A DNA stretch of 64,000 nucleotides from Asticcacaulis aquaticus (lineage in GTDB: Bacteria; Pseudomonadota; Alphaproteobacteria; Caulobacterales; Caulobacteraceae). How positions within the stretch are numbered: the first letter of the stretch is position 1; every line of letters starts with the position of its first letter. The translations under genes and the position numbers were made by a program. This document shows positions 35,906 through 46,800 of this stretch, piece by piece. The DNA lies in the NCBI RefSeq assembly GCF_028550415.1, contig NZ_JAQQKX010000004.1:216209-280208 (forward strand), read 5' to 3'. Below the pieces are notes generated by a model that was not told where the DNA came from, did not search any database, and saw only the letters and a list, made by a program, of their open reading frames with translations.

Positions 35906-36865
35906 ATGGCACGCAAGAAAAAAGGCGACGAGGTCAGCGGCTGGGTCTGTTTCGACAAGCCGCTCGGCATGGGCTCGACTCAGGCTGTCAGCTTCATCAA
36001 GCGCCTCTATAACGCGCAGAAAGCCGGTCACGCCGGGACGCTCGATCCCCTGGCCTCGGGCATCCTGCCGATCGCGCTGGGCGAAGCGACGAAGACCGTG
36101 CCGTATCTGATGGAAGCCGACAAGGTCTATCGCTTCACCGTCCGCTGGGGTTTGCGCACCGCCAGCTACGACCTTGAAGGCGAGGTGCTGGAGCAAAACG
36201 ACCTGCGCCCGACCGAGGCCGAAATCCGCGACATCCTGCCGGTGTTCATCGGTGAGATCGAACAGGCCCCGCCCGCCTTTTCCGCGATCAAGATCGATGG
36301 CAAGCGCGCCTATGACCTCGCCCGCGAAGGCGTCGAGTTCGAGCTGGAAACGCGGCCTGTCGCCGTGCACGACCTGACGCTGGAACGCATGGTCTCCGAC
36401 GACGAGGCCGAGTTCCGCCTCCACTGCGGCAAGGGCACCTATGTCCGCTCCATCGCCCGCGATCTGGCGCTTGAACTTGGCGTGCTGGGCGTGGTCAGCG
36501 TTTTGCGCCGTGAACAGGTCGGTGGTTTCAATTTAAATTTGTCCTCAGGGGTGGAAAAGCTTGAGGATTTGAGGCATAGAGACGCCGCTTTCGAGGCTTT
36601 GCTTGCCGTTGAGACGGCGCTGGACGACATCCCGGCGCTGCCTGTGACGGAAGACGAGGCCGCTAAGCTCAAACAGGGTCGCGATATCGCCCTGTCCTTC
36701 TCCCGCACGGAAACGGCGGAGGCGGCTTTGAAAATCCGAGCACAATCGGGAAAATCAGAGCACGGGCGCACCCTCTGGGCGCACAAGGACGGTCAGATCG
36801 TGGCTTTGGGCGAATTGCGTTTGGGGCAATTTTACCCCACGCGCATCCTTAACCTCAACTCTTAG
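35906..36865 (+). CDS. truB: tRNA pseudouridine-55 synthase
   Basis: TruB isomerises U55 in the T-loop of tRNAs. The 319-residue protein opens with the basic [12 protein letters not shown] and has the catalytic motif [20 protein letters not shown] with the nucleophilic aspartate in TLDPLA (near 46), and [13 protein letters not shown] (about 177-189). The region beyond 210 is the C-terminal PUA-like domain. The ATG at 35906 follows ACAAGGTAAAAC. Upstream of it is the 226-bp palindrome. Confidence 0.95.
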   Translation: MARKKKGDEVSGWVCFDKPLGMGSTQAVSFIKRLYNAQKAGHAGTLDPLASGILPIALGEATKTVPYLMEADKVYRFTVRWGLRTASYDLEGEVLEQNDLRPTEAEIRDILPVFIGEIEQAPPAFSAIKIDGKRAYDLAREGVEFELETRPVAVHDLTLERMVSDDEAEFRLHCGKGTYVRSIARDLALELGVLGVVSVLRREQVGGFNLNLSSGVEKLEDLRHRDAAFEALLAVETALDDIPALPVTEDEAAKLKQGRDIALSFSRTETAEAALKIRAQSGKSEHGRTLWAHKDGQIVALGELRLGQFYPTRILNLNS

Positions 36866-36899
36866 GCAGCGGCATAGACCCTGCGAAAAGGAGCATACG

Positions 36900-37169
36900 A
36901 TGTCGATCACTGTCGAGCGTAAAGCCGAACTGATCAAGACCCACGGCCGTAGCGAAGGCGACACGGGCGGGGCAGAAGTCCAGATTGCGATCCTCTCCGA
37001 GCGTATCGCCAACCTGACCGAGCACTTCAAGGGTCACAAGAAAGACAACCACAGCCGCCGCGGCCTCCTGAAAATGGTTTCGCAGCGTCGCCGTCTTCTT
37101 GACTACCTCAAGAACACCGACGTGGCGCGCTATCAGGCGATCGTCGAGACCCTGGGTCTGCGTCGCTAA
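36900..37169 (+). CDS. rpsO: 30S ribosomal protein S15
   Basis: S15 is a primary 16S rRNA-binding protein. The 89-residue protein is the normal length, with the core [16 protein letters not shown] and [32 protein letters not shown] precedes the ATG. It is followed by a paired hairpin leader and then pnp, the conserved rpsO-pnp arrangement. Confidence 0.98.
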   Translation: MSITVERKAELIKTHGRSEGDTGGAEVQIAILSERIANLTEHFKGHKKDNHSRRGLLKMVSQRRRLLDYLKNTDVARYQAIVETLGLRR

Positions 37170-37182
37170 GTCTTACTAAACG

Positions 37183-37213
37183 TCAGGGCCTGACACAGAG
37201 TGTCGGGCCCTGA
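37183..37213 (+). promoter_or_regulatory. 14-bp hairpin in the rpsO-pnp intercistronic leader
   Basis: TCAGGGCCTGACAC (37183-37196) pairs with GTGTCGGGCCCTGA (37200-37213) around AGA with one G-U pair. No T-run follows, so it is not a classical terminator. A further hairpin CGGCAAA/TTTGCCG lies near 37250-37268. In E. coli a hairpin in this leader is cut by RNase III and mediates pnp autoregulation; a similar role is inferred. Confidence 0.55.
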
Positions 37214-37357
37214 TCGTATGATATACCTCGCCTGAACGGCGAATCTCAGCGGCAAAATCCTTTGCCGTCTGCAAACAGGGCCCCTTCCCGAACTGATCGG
37301 GCCTCACAGACTTAAAGCCCGGCAGGAATGGGCCTGCGGGTGACAGAAAGAAAATAC

Positions 37358-39589
37358 ATGTTCGATATCAAAAGAAAAACGATCGAGTGGGGTGGCCGCA
37401 AGCTGACGCTCGAAACCGGCCGCATCGCCCGTCAGGCTGACGCCGCCGTCCTCGCCACCTACGGTGAAACCACCGTTCTGGCCACCGTCGTTTACGCCCG
37501 CGCGCCGAAGCCGGGTCAGGACTTCTTCCCGCTGACCGTCAACTATCAGGAAAAGACCTTCGCCGCCGGCAAGATCCCCGGTGGTTACTTCAAGCGCGAA
37601 GGCCGTCCGTCGGAAAAGGAAACGCTCGTTTCGCGCCTGATCGACCGTCCGATCCGCCCGCTGTTCGTCAAGGGCTTCAAGAACGAAGTTCAGGTCGTCG
37701 TAACCGTCCTGTCGCACGACATGGAAAACGATCCGGATATTCTGGGCCTCGTCGCCGCCTCCGCCGCCCTGACCCTGTCGGGCGTGCCGTTCATGGGCCC
37801 CGTCGGCGCCGCCCGCGTCGCCTATATCAACGACGAATACGTCCTCAACCCCACCCTTGACCAATCCAAGGAGTCCTCGCTCGACCTCGTCGTTGCCGGT
37901 ACGCAGGACGCCCTGATGATGGTCGAATCCGAAGCGCAGGAACTGTCGGAAGACAAGATGCTCGGCGCCCTGATGTTCGCCCACGCCGGTATGCAGCCGG
38001 TCATCGACGCGATCATCGAGCTGGCCGACCACGCCGCCAAGGAACCCTTCGAATTCGAAGCCGAAGATTTCTCGGACGTCGTCACGCAGATCAAGGGCCT
38101 CGTCGGTCCGGACATCATCGCCGCCTACGGCCACAAGGCCAAGGAAGAGCGCCGCAACGCCGTTGGTGAAGCCAAGAAGAAGGCCGCTGCCGCCCTCGTG
38201 AAGACCGAAGAAAACCCGGACGGCGTCGAAGCCGCTGTCTTCGGTTCGGCCTTCAAGGAATGCGAAGCCGACGTCCTGCGCCGCGACATCATCGACCACG
38301 GCCGCCGCGTTGACGGTCGTGCCGTCGACAAGGTCCGTCAGATCGTCTCGGAAGTCGGCATCCTGCCGCGCACCCACGGTTCGGCCCTGTTCACCCGCGG
38401 TGAGACGCAAGCTCTGGTCGTTGCCACGCTCGGCACCGGCGAAGACGAGCAGTTCATCGATGCGCTGGAAGGCACCTACAAGGAGAAGTTCCTTCTCCAC
38501 TATAACTTCCCTCCGTACAGCGTCGGCGAAACCGGCCGCATGGGCTCGCCCGGCCGCCGCGAAATCGGCCACGGCAAGCTCGCCTGGCGCGCCATCCGTC
38601 CGATGCTGCCGTCGGCGGAAGAATTCCCCTATACGCTGCGCGTCGTCTCGGAAATCACCGAGTCGAACGGCTCGTCCTCGATGGCGACCGTCTGCGGCAC
38701 CTCGCTGGCCCTGATGGACGCCGGCGTGCCGCTGAAGTCGCCGGTATCGGGTATCGCCATGGGCCTGATCCTCGAAAAGGACGGCTATGCGGTTCTGTCG
38801 GACATCCTGGGTGACGAAGATCACCTCGGCGACATGGACTTCAAGGTCGCGGGCACCGTCAACGGCATCACCTCGCTGCAAATGGACATCAAGGTTCCGG
38901 GCATCACCGAGGAGATCATGACCAAGGCGCTGCGTCAGGCCAACGAAGGCCGTCTGCACATCCTCGGCGAAATGAACAAGGCCATCTCCGGCGCCCGCGA
39001 AGAGCTGGGTGAGTTCGCGCCCAAGATCGAAACGATCAAGATCCCGACCGACAAGATCCGTGAAGTCATCGGTTCGGGCGGCAAGGTCATCCGCGAAATC
39101 GTGGAAAAGACCGGCGCCAAGATCGATATCGGCGAAGACGGCACCATCAAGATCGCCGCTTCGGAACAATCGAAGATCGACGCCGCGCGCGACTGGATCA
39201 AGTCGATTGCCTCTGAGCCGGAAGTTGGCGCCATCTATAAGGGCAAGGTCGTGAAGGTCGTCGATTTCGGCGCGTTCGTGAACTTCTTCGGTGCCAAGGA
39301 CGGCCTCGTCCACATCTCGCAGATCAAGAACGAAAAGGTCGGCAAGACCTCGGACGTCCTGAGCGAAGGCGACGAAGTGAAGGTGAAGTTCCTCGGCTTC
39401 GACGATCGCGGCAAGACCAAGCTGTCGATGAAGGTTGTCGATCAGGAAACCGGCGAAGACCTGACGGAAAAGCTGGCGGCTGAAAAAGCGGCCCGCGTGG
39501 CGGCTGGTGAAGAGCCGGAATCGAACGAGTCGGAATCGGAAGGCGGCGAAAAGCGTGAACGCCGTCCGCGCCGCCCGCGTCGCGACTAA
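37358..39589 (+). CDS. pnp: Polyribonucleotide nucleotidyltransferase (PNPase)
   Basis: PNPase degrades RNA 3'-5' phosphorolytically and is part of the RNA degradosome. The 743-residue protein has two RNase PH domains (about 5-230 and 310-540; [15 protein letters not shown] and [20 protein letters not shown] are visible), a KH domain (about 553-615, [12 protein letters not shown]) and an S1 domain (from about 620, [19 protein letters not shown]). The tail is acidic, then arginine-rich ([12 protein letters not shown]). I chose the ATG at 37358; an upstream in-frame ATG at 37328 would add ten residues and is too close to its AGGA. Confidence 0.97.
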   Translation: MFDIKRKTIEWGGRKLTLETGRIARQADAAVLATYGETTVLATVVYARAPKPGQDFFPLTVNYQEKTFAAGKIPGGYFKREGRPSEKETLVSRLIDRPIRPLFVKGFKNEVQVVVTVLSHDMENDPDILGLVAASAALTLSGVPFMGPVGAARVAYINDEYVLNPTLDQSKESSLDLVVAGTQDALMMVESEAQELSEDKMLGALMFAHAGMQPVIDAIIELADHAAKEPFEFEAEDFSDVVTQIKGLVGPDIIAAYGHKAKEERRNAVGEAKKKAAAALVKTEENPDGVEAAVFGSAFKECEADVLRRDIIDHGRRVDGRAVDKVRQIVSEVGILPRTHGSALFTRGETQALVVATLGTGEDEQFIDALEGTYKEKFLLHYNFPPYSVGETGRMGSPGRREIGHGKLAWRAIRPMLPSAEEFPYTLRVVSEITESNGSSSMATVCGTSLALMDAGVPLKSPVSGIAMGLILEKDGYAVLSDILGDEDHLGDMDFKVAGTVNGITSLQMDIKVPGITEEIMTKALRQANEGRLHILGEMNKAISGAREELGEFAPKIETIKIPTDKIREVIGSGGKVIREIVEKTGAKIDIGEDGTIKIAASEQSKIDAARDWIKSIASEPEVGAIYKGKVVKVVDFGAFVNFFGAKDGLVHISQIKNEKVGKTSDVLSEGDEVKVKFLGFDDRGKTKLSMKVVDQETGEDLTEKLAAEKAARVAAGEEPESNESESEGGEKRERRPRRPRRD

Positions 39590-39630
39590 GGGGGTCGAAG
39601 GGGCCTGCGGCCCCTTCATCTTCTAAGACT

Positions 39631-39671
39631 AAAAGAAAAGGCGATCCCGTTAAGGGGTCGCCTTTTCTTTT
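39631..39671. terminator. Bidirectional terminator after pnp
   Basis: AAAAGAAAAGGCGATCCC (39631-39648) pairs over 18 bases, with one G-U pair, with the segment 39654-39671 ending CTTTTCTTTT. It serves pnp and probably the convergent ribbon-helix-helix gene. A small GGGGCC-TGC-GGCCCC hairpin precedes it at about 39600-39614. Confidence 0.92.
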
Positions 39672-39679
39672 AGGTCTCA

Positions 39680-39715
39680 AGGCGAGGGGTCACGGACCCC
39701 TCGACCCCATAACGG
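39680..39715. repeat. GGGGTC-GACCCC palindrome, copy 3
   Basis: GAGGGGTCACGGACCCCTC is followed by GACCCCATAACGG. It is the reverse-orientation relative of the copies at 598-632 and 33381-33416. Confidence 0.65.
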
Positions 39716-39729
39716 GGCCGGATTGCTAC

Positions 39730-40161
39730 TTACGATGATAACTCAATAAGCTCCGAGTAAATTGTACTTAAACCATTTAAAATCTCGGCTTCTTCAAAGT
39801 CGTCCATATTTTTTGCAGCAGTGAACCAACTTCCATAACCTGAACCATCGTCGACTGCTTTTTCACTAATGATTTCTTCTAGTTGTTTAAAACGCGCTAA
39901 AGCTTTTGGTGGCAAATGCTGCTCGTAAATTAAACCAGAAAGGTTCTCCCTAGCTTTCTGCATACGTATAGGAAAGCTGTCCGAGCACATGAGGCGTCTA
40001 ATTGCCGCCTGAAATTTATAAAGTGCGTAACTATAAGGATGAGTGTCGCTATTTTTCATAACCAATTGCGAGATGTAGGCAGAGCGTGAGAGGCCCAATT
40101 CATCTGCCTTCGCATCTAATATTTTAGCTACACTCTCTTCGAGAGAAATGTTGTATCTCAT
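39730..40161 (-). CDS. AT-rich ribbon-helix-helix orphan protein
   Basis: A 143-residue protein. Residues 1-36 (MRYNISLEESVAKILDAKAD, then LGLSRSAYISQLVMK) fit a ribbon-helix-helix DNA-binding fold: a short strand followed by two helices. The remaining 100 residues are mostly helical with no recognised domain, and unusually long for a simple RHH antitoxin. AAGGAG lies nine bases upstream of the ATG at 40161. The gene is clearly more AT-rich than everything around it and sits alone between pnp and ubiB, suggesting acquisition. The palindrome just upstream suggests autoregulation. No partner toxin is adjacent. Confidence 0.7.
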   Translation of the reverse strand: MRYNISLEESVAKILDAKADELGLSRSAYISQLVMKNSDTHPYSYALYKFQAAIRRLMCSDSFPIRMQKARENLSGLIYEQHLPPKALARFKQLEEIISEKAVDDGSGYGSWFTAAKNMDDFEEAEILNGLSTIYSELIELSS

Positions 40162-40176
40162 ACCAAATAACTCCTT

Positions 40177-40204
40177 TTGTGTAATTTTACACAAAAATAC
40201 ACAA
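40177..40204 (-). promoter_or_regulatory. Palindromic operator upstream of the ribbon-helix-helix gene
   Basis: TTGTGTAA-TT-TTACACAA (40177-40194) is a perfect 18-base palindrome, and a third half-site TACACAA follows at 40198-40204. It lies 15 bases upstream of the start codon, next to the ribosome-binding site, where a bound repressor would block expression. Confidence 0.65.
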
Positions 40205-40255
40205 TCGTCAAATGGTGCAAAAATGACGAATGAAGACGGAGTTCTTTTGGTGAGG

Positions 40256-41761
40256 TTAAAACACCGCCATCCAGACCATCGTCCCCAGTGCCAGAGCCGA
40301 CGCAATCAGCGCCAGCGTCGAAATCGCCCGGCTGTGGCTGAGTTCCGAGCGCAGGGTGGCGATCTGAAGCTGGGCCAGCGGATCGGCCTTGGGTTCGTCG
40401 TCCTTCAACCGCGCGACGACCTTGTCGATCAGGCGGCGGGCCTCGGCCAGCGGCGACAGTTCCTTGGTGATGAACTCCTGCACCACCGGGCGGGCGGCTT
40501 CCCAGATATCGTGTTCGGGATAGAGACGCCGCGCCACGCCTTCGACGCTGACCATCGTCTTTTGCAGCAGGACCAGTTCGGGGCGCAGGTGCATGTCGAA
40601 CTGCGCGGTGATGTCGAACAGCTGCCCCAGCAGACGGCCCATCGACACCTCCGTCGCGGCGCGGCCCAGAACGGGCTCACCGACGGCGCGCAGGGCCTGA
40701 GCGAAGGCGGCGACATCATGGTGTTTCGGCACGTAACCGGCCTCGAAATGGACCTCGGCGACGCGGCGGTAGTTGCGGCGCAGGAAGCCCCACAGCATCT
40801 CGGCCAGATAGAGCTGTTCCGGCGGTTTCAATCGTCCGACGATGCCGAAATCGATGGCGGTCAGCTTGTCGGGGGCCTGACAGAAGAGGTTGCCCTCGTG
40901 CAGGTCGGCGTGGAAGACCCCGTGGTTCAGGGCCTGCGACAGAAAGGCCCGGATCAGGTTATCGGCCATGGCCTTGGGCTCAAGACCGGGCTGGGTCAGG
41001 GCTTCGGGGCGGCTCAGAGGGATGCCGGGGGCCCATTCGATAACCAGAGCGCGCTTGGCGACGTAGTGCCAGACGATCTTCGGGGCTGACATATAGGGCT
41101 CGGCATTGATGATCGCGCCCAGTTCATCCGCGGCGGAGGCCTCAAGCCGCAGGTCGAGTTCCAGCAGCAGCGACTGCGCTACCGTGCCGACAAAGGCTTC
41201 GGGCTCCAGACGCCGCGTGGCCGGGGCGAAAAAGGCGATCAGCTTGGCCGCCAGCGTCATCATGGCGATATCGTCGGCGATGATCTGCTCGATGCGCGGA
41301 CGCAGCACCTTGACCGCAACCTTGCGGCCGTCTTTCAGGATGGCGCGGTGGGCCTGCGCGATAGACGCCGCGCCGATGACCTCACCGAATTCGATGAAAA
41401 TGCTCTCGACCGGTTGTTCCAGCGCCTCTTCGATCAGGCGTTTGGCGGTCGCCTGATCGAACGGCGGCAACTGATCCTTGAGGTGCGCCAGATCGCGGAT
41501 AAATTCGTCGCCGAAGATATCGCCGCGTGTCGACAGAACCTGCCCCAGCTTGATGAAGGCGGGGCCGAGGCTCTCGAACGCGCGGGCATAGCGCAGGCCG
41601 ACACGCGGCTGCGGCCCGCGGTGGGCGAAGAAAAAGCGCAGGGTGGCGGCGAAAAACCGGGTTGCCGGATTGAGGTGGTGCGACAGTTCGCGCGGGATCA
41701 GCACGTCCTCGCGCAGCAGCAAGAAGCCGGTCCGGATCAGGCGGATGAACGACCCAATCAC
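40256..41761 (-). CDS. ubiB: Ubiquinone biosynthesis ATPase UbiB
   Basis: An ADCK/UbiB atypical kinase-like ATPase needed for ubiquinone synthesis, membrane-associated. The 501-residue protein has the diagnostic KxGQ motif in GPAFIKLGQVLSTRGD, HADLHEGN in the catalytic loop, and DFGIVGRL in place of DFG. The last 25 residues form a membrane helix (ISTLALIASALALGTMVWM). I chose GTG 41761, four bases after the ubiE stop, giving a family-length N-terminus; GTG 41800, inside ubiE, is an alternative. Confidence 0.93.
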   Translation of the reverse strand: MIGSFIRLIRTGFLLLREDVLIPRELSHHLNPATRFFAATLRFFFAHRGPQPRVGLRYARAFESLGPAFIKLGQVLSTRGDIFGDEFIRDLAHLKDQLPPFDQATAKRLIEEALEQPVESIFIEFGEVIGAASIAQAHRAILKDGRKVAVKVLRPRIEQIIADDIAMMTLAAKLIAFFAPATRRLEPEAFVGTVAQSLLLELDLRLEASAADELGAIINAEPYMSAPKIVWHYVAKRALVIEWAPGIPLSRPEALTQPGLEPKAMADNLIRAFLSQALNHGVFHADLHEGNLFCQAPDKLTAIDFGIVGRLKPPEQLYLAEMLWGFLRRNYRRVAEVHFEAGYVPKHHDVAAFAQALRAVGEPVLGRAATEVSMGRLLGQLFDITAQFDMHLRPELVLLQKTMVSVEGVARRLYPEHDIWEAARPVVQEFITKELSPLAEARRLIDKVVARLKDDEPKADPLAQLQIATLRSELSHSRAISTLALIASALALGTMVWMAVF

Positions 41762-41765
41762 CGGG

Positions 41766-42545
41766 TTAGGCCCAGCCCTGATGCAGGGCGCAGACGCCAC
41801 CGGTGAAGTTGGTGTAGCTGACGCGCGAGAAGCCCGCCGTGCGCATCATGCTGGCGAAGGTGTCCTGATCGGGGAAGCGCTTGATGCTCTCGACAAGGTA
41901 TTGATACGAGTCGCGGTCTCCAGCGACCAACTGCCCCATGAAGGGGATGACCTTGAAGGCGTAGGTCTCGTAGACGCTTTCGACCAGACCGGTCGTGGCG
42001 TGCGAAAATTCGAGGCAGAAGAAGCGCCCGCCGGGTTTCAGCACGCGCTTGGCCTCGTTCAGCGCACCCTGTACGTCCGAGACGTTGCGGATGCCGAACG
42101 AGATGATGTAGGCGTCGACCGAATTGTCTGGGATGGCCAGGTTCATGGCGTCGCCGACCGACCAGCTGATTTCCGGCTCGCTGCCCTTTTCGATCCCGGC
42201 TTCGATCATCGCCTGATTATAGTCGATGATGCGGATTTCGGTCGATGTGCCGCCCCGCCGGGCCCTGGCGGCGCGGGCCAGCTTGGCCAGACGGCGGGCA
42301 ATGTCGCCAGTGCCGCCCGCGACATCGAGGATGACTTCGCCCGGTTGCGGGTTGAGCTTGGCGCAGGCCGCGTCTTTCCACAGATGGTGCACGCCCACCG
42401 ACATGACATCGTTCATCAGGTCGTATTTGGCCGCGACCGATTTGAACACGCCGTGGACGAGGTTGACCTTTTCCTTCGCTTCGACGTCGCGGAAGCCGAA
42501 AGGCGAGGTTTTCACGGACTCTGTGGTGGGGGCATCTTCGCTCAT
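41766..42545 (-). CDS. ubiE: Ubiquinone/menaquinone methyltransferase
   Basis: A SAM-dependent C-methyltransferase of quinone synthesis. The 259-residue protein has [18 protein letters not shown], the SAM loop [17 protein letters not shown], the post-I region [14 protein letters not shown], and [20 protein letters not shown]. The ATG at 42545 begins MSEDAPTT; a longer reading from 42584 adds 13 residues. It lies directly upstream of ubiB in the usual ubiE-ubiB pair. Confidence 0.94.
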   Translation of the reverse strand: MSEDAPTTESVKTSPFGFRDVEAKEKVNLVHGVFKSVAAKYDLMNDVMSVGVHHLWKDAACAKLNPQPGEVILDVAGGTGDIARRLAKLARAARARRGGTSTEIRIIDYNQAMIEAGIEKGSEPEISWSVGDAMNLAIPDNSVDAYIISFGIRNVSDVQGALNEAKRVLKPGGRFFCLEFSHATTGLVESVYETYAFKVIPFMGQLVAGDRDSYQYLVESIKRFPDQDTFASMMRTAGFSRVSYTNFTGGVCALHQGWA

Positions 42546-42592
42546 GCGGGAGGTTTTAAACCAGCGGCGCGGCCTTGGCGACACTTAAGTTT

Positions 42593-43000
42593 CTATTTGC
42601 GGTCCTGCGGCATTTTTTCGCGTATCGCCTTGTCGGTATCGCCCAGACCCAGCAACATGGCGGCGGCCTTGGCGCGGTATTCGCTTAAGGAGACCTTTCG
42701 GTCTTCATTGGTGTCGTAAAGCGAAATGAAAAACTTCGCGTCCTCGATCTCGGCGGCGGGATTGACGGCCTGACCCGGTTCCGGCGGCAGGTGCGGGGCT
42801 TCGTCGACGGTAATGTGGCCGTCGCGGTTTTTATCGAATTCGTTGAAGATGCGGTTCAGTTCGGCGTCACGCTCCTGAGGCGTCATCTGCTTGAGGCGAT
42901 CGCCGAACGACGGCTTGCTTTTGGGCTCGATGACGTCCTGTGCGAAGACGCTGGAGGCGAAGGCGGCAAGGGTTGTAACAGCAAGCAGAACGGAACGCAT
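42593..43000 (-). CDS. Secreted EF-hand calcium-binding protein
   Basis: A 135-residue periplasmic protein. It has a signal peptide (MRSVLLAVTTLAAFASSVFA, cleaved near residue 20) and two EF-hand loops, DKNRDGHITVDE (56-67) and DTNEDRKVSLSE (96-107). The first is canonical; in the second an arginine replaces the glycine at position 6, so affinity may be reduced. No enzymatic domain is present. The ATG at 43000 is preceded by GGAG nine bases upstream. The function is unknown. Confidence 0.8.
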   Translation of the reverse strand: MRSVLLAVTTLAAFASSVFAQDVIEPKSKPSFGDRLKQMTPQERDAELNRIFNEFDKNRDGHITVDEAPHLPPEPGQAVNPAAEIEDAKFFISLYDTNEDRKVSLSEYRAKAAAMLLGLGDTDKAIREKMPQDRK

Positions 43001-43076
43001 GACCACGGACTCCGGAGGGGGGTATTGCCGCGATATAAGGACCGGCAACTGCGGTTTCAATATGACCGCATTGTGG

Positions 43077-43577
43077 TTACCCCATCATCGCCTTATCGGA
43101 GGCGCGGCGGAACGGGCCCTTATAGTCGTTGGCGCGTTTGCGGCGGCGGTCGGGACCGGTATAGGCGGTCGACTTGACCCAGGCGCGTTCGTTATCGATG
43201 ACGCTTTTCATGCGGTCGATCAGGGCGCGGGCCGTCAGCGGCTTGGCGACGAACTCGTTGACCCCGGCGTCACGGGCGGCGATCACATGGTTGCGGTCGG
43301 TGTGGCCGGTCATCATGATGATCGGCACATAGGGGTGCGGGCTGTCGGAACCGGTGCGGATCAGGCGCGTCATTTCGATACCGTCGATAGTTTCCATGAC
43401 CAGATCGGTGATGATCACGTCGGGCCGCCAGTCGCGCACGATTTCCAGCGCTTCGGCCCCGTCGGAGGCCTCGCGGATATGGACGATCCCCATGGCACGC
43501 AGCATGGTACAGACGATAACCCGCATATAGTGGTTATCGTCAACGACCAGGGCCAGCACACGGGAAAACTGACTCAA
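43077..43577 (-). CDS. Response regulator with a cationic GPDRRR tail
   Basis: A 166-residue CheY-like single-domain regulator. The acidic pocket is Asp13/Asp14, the phospho-acceptor is Asp58 (VIITDLVM), the switch residues are Thr90 and the aromatic/Lys112 (FVAKPL). The last 40 residues are basic and hold two copies of a YxGPxRR motif (YTGPDRRRKR and YKGPFRRAS). There is no output domain, so it acts by protein contacts or as a phosphate sink. It is divergent from the alpha-2-macroglobulin gene. No kinase is adjacent. Confidence 0.85.
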   Translation of the reverse strand: MSQFSRVLALVVDDNHYMRVIVCTMLRAMGIVHIREASDGAEALEIVRDWRPDVIITDLVMETIDGIEMTRLIRTGSDSPHPYVPIIMMTGHTDRNHVIAARDAGVNEFVAKPLTARALIDRMKSVIDNERAWVKSTAYTGPDRRRKRANDYKGPFRRASDKAMMG

Positions 43578-43801
43578 AACAGGCGGCTTTCTATACAGAT
43601 ATCGATCAAGATACGACCTCGTATGACCGAGGGTTAGGCTGCATCCTTTACGAAAGTCTTAACCTTATCGCAATTTTAACAAAAGCGTAAACGCGCCTTC
43701 GCAATAACTTATAAATCCCCCCTCTTTTGGGGCTTTTACGCGGCCGCAGATTGTGTCCATACTCCCGGAAATAGCATTCAGGGAATTGGGGGGCTTTGCC
43801 C

Positions 43802-46800
43802 ATGTTCGACTGGCGTAACCGTACCGTTATCACCGGCGCTGCTGCCGTTCTGATTTCCGGTTTTTGCGTAGGCTTCCTGACCGCCAAAGCGACCGAAGGC
43901 GGGTTCAAGCCCGGTGCCAAGGACGGTGCTATCCCCATTACCGAAACACTGGGCACGATCTTCGGCAAGGTGCGCGACAAGAACGCCCCGCGCGCGGGCG
44001 GCGCGAAACCGGCAGGATTCGCCGTATGGAAACAAAGGCTTGATACGTCGGGGGCGTCCCCCAAGGCCTGTATCGAATTCTCCAGACCGCTCGATTCGTC
44101 GAAATCCTATGGCGACTACGTGATGGTGTCGCCGGAACTGCCGTCGGCACCCGCCGTAACGGTGAAGGATTCTGAACTATGCGTCGGCGGTTTCGGCTTC
44201 ACAGACCGTCGCGTGACCCTGCTCAAAGGCCTGCCGTCGGCGGGCAAGGACACCCTGAAACAGAACGCCGATGTCGATTTCAGCTTCGGTGAAAAGCCGC
44301 CCTATGTGGGCTTTGCCGGCAATGGCGTCATTCTGCCACGCGAAGAGGCCGACGGCGTGGCGGTTGAAAGCCTGAACGTTTCGACGCTCGCGTTCGAGGT
44401 CTGGCGCGTCGGTGATCGCAATCTGGTGCGTAAGTCGATCTCCTCGCCCGATCCGACGCCGGAAGGCGAATATGATTACGACTGGGACGAGGACAGCCCG
44501 CGCGGCGAAGGCTACAAGGTTTGGACCGGTAAGGTCCGCGTCGCGGGCAATGCCGGTGAGCGCGTGACAACGGTCTTCCCGCTCGGTGCCGTGCTGCGCG
44601 ACCTCAAGCCGGGGGCCTATGTGGTCAAGGTGCGCGACGCTTCGGGTGGTCGCGACAAGAAGGAAAGCGATCAGCCCGCACAGGCCCGACGCTGGATTCT
44701 GTTCACCGACATGGCCCTGACCACCTATACCGGGTCGAACGGCGTCGATGTGGTGGTACGCTCGCTGAAGACCGCTAAACCGATGGGCGGCGTCAAGGTG
44801 ACCCTGGTGGCGCAGAACGGCGAGGAACTGTCGGCCGCGCAATCGACAGCCGATGGCCGCGTTCATTTCGACAAGGCCCTGCTCAAGGGCGAGGACGCTC
44901 TCGCCGCGCGCATGATCATGGCCTATGGCCCCGCCGAGGATTTTACGGCGACCGATCTCAATGCTTCGCCGATGGATTTCTCGTCGCAGGGTGTCGGCGG
45001 GCGTTCGGATGAAAAGCTGACCGATGGGCGCACGGCCAAGGCCCTGATCGACGGCTTCCTCTATACCGATCGTGGCATCTATCGCCCCGGTGAGACCGTG
45101 CGTCTGGTGGCCATGGTCCGCGACCCGGACGGCAAGGCGATCAAGGACCGCAAAGGCGCGCTGGTTATCTATCGTCCGTCGGGCGTCGAAGCCTTCCGTT
45201 ACCCCTTCGCCAAGACGCCGCAAGGTTTTGCCACCGCCAATATCGGTCTGCCGAAATCGGCGCCGCGCGGGCAGTGGCGGGCCAAGCTGCTCATCGAGGG
45301 TATCGACGACGATCAGGGCACTATCGGCTTCGCGGTCGAAGACTTCGCGCCCCAGCGTCTCGGCGTCGACGTCAAGGCCGATGCCGAGCGCCCGCTGACG
45401 GCGCTGAATGAGACGCGCGCCGTGCAGGTCAATGCGCGCTTCCTCTATGGGGCGACCGGTTCGGGGCTTGAGGTGTCCGGTTCGGCCCGCGTCCGCGCCG
45501 ACCACAATCCGTTCCCGAAGTTCAGGGACTACCGCTTCGGCAACGAACAGACGCCGTTCGAGGAGCAGTATGTCGATCTGCCGCAAACGGCGACCGATGC
45601 CGACGGTAACGCCATCCTGCCGTTCAATTCCAGCTACGATACGGACCAGCCTTTGAGCGTTCTGATGACCGCCTCGGTGTTCGAACCGGGCGGACGTCCG
45701 GTCAATGAGGTCGAGACGCTCCGTATCCGGACAAAACCGGTCTATTTCGGCGTCAAGCTCGATACGCAGGACGCTAAAGGCGGCAATACGCCCAAAACGG
45801 TGATCAACATCATCGGCCTGAATGCCAAGGGCGACAAGACCGAGGCCAAGGGTGTCAAGGTTCGTCTGATTGCGGAAAACTGGAACTACGACTGGTATCA
45901 GCAGGACGGTCGCTGGAACTGGCGCCGGACGTCGAAAGACGTGGTTGTATCTGATAAGGATTACGACCTGACGGCCAACGGTTTGACCTTCGATCGCAAT
46001 CTCGACTGGGGCGATTATCGTCTTGAGGTCACTCAAAGCTCGACCGGCGCGAAAACCGTGATCCGTTTTGCCTCCGGCTGGGGTTCGTCGTCCGAGGGCA
46101 CCGAAGCGCCAGATTTCGTGCGCTTGACCGCCGGGTCGCAGACCTACGGGCAGGGCGACACAATCAGCCTGACGCTCAAATCACCCTACAAGGGTGAGGC
46201 ACAGATCGCGGTCGCCAATGACAGGCTGATCGATCTGAAAACGGTCAGCGTCGGTGACAACGGCACGACCATCCGCCTGAAAACCGATGCCCGCTGGGGC
46301 GGCGGGGCCTATATCATGGTCAGCGTCGTGCAGCCGCGCGACCCGGTCGAGTCGTCGAAACCGCGCCGCGCCATGGGGCTGATCTATGTGCCGCTCGATC
46401 CGAAGGGCCGCAAGCTGGAGGTCAAGCTCGACCTGAAGGACAAGGTGCTGAAACCCGACTTTTCGAAATCAGGGCAAGCCTTTGTCGAGGTGCCGGTCAA
46501 GGTCGGTGGTGCAGGTCTGGGCAAGACCGCGCGGGTTTCGGTCGCCGTGGTCGATCAGGGCATCATCAACCTGACCAAGTTCAAAACCCCTGATCCGGTC
46601 GGCTTCTATTTCGGCAAGCGCGCCCTGGGGCTGGAATATCGCGACGACTATGGCCGTCTGCTCGACCCGAACATGGGGGCTCCGGCGGATGTCTTCGGCG
46701 GCGATCAGATCGGCGGCGACGGCCTGACCACCACGCCGATCAAGACGGTCGCCCTGTGGTCCGGCGTCGTCAATACCGGCTTCGACGGTACGGCCCATAT

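Noticed and set aside
37304..39619. Open frame of about 770 codons antisense to pnp
   Set aside because: The sense strand encodes PNPase with all domains; the antisense frame is a product of GC-rich codon bias and has no recognisable motif.
44177..46036. Open frame of about 620 codons antisense to the alpha-2-macroglobulin gene
   Set aside because: Composition typical of a codon-bias shadow; the sense protein is full length.
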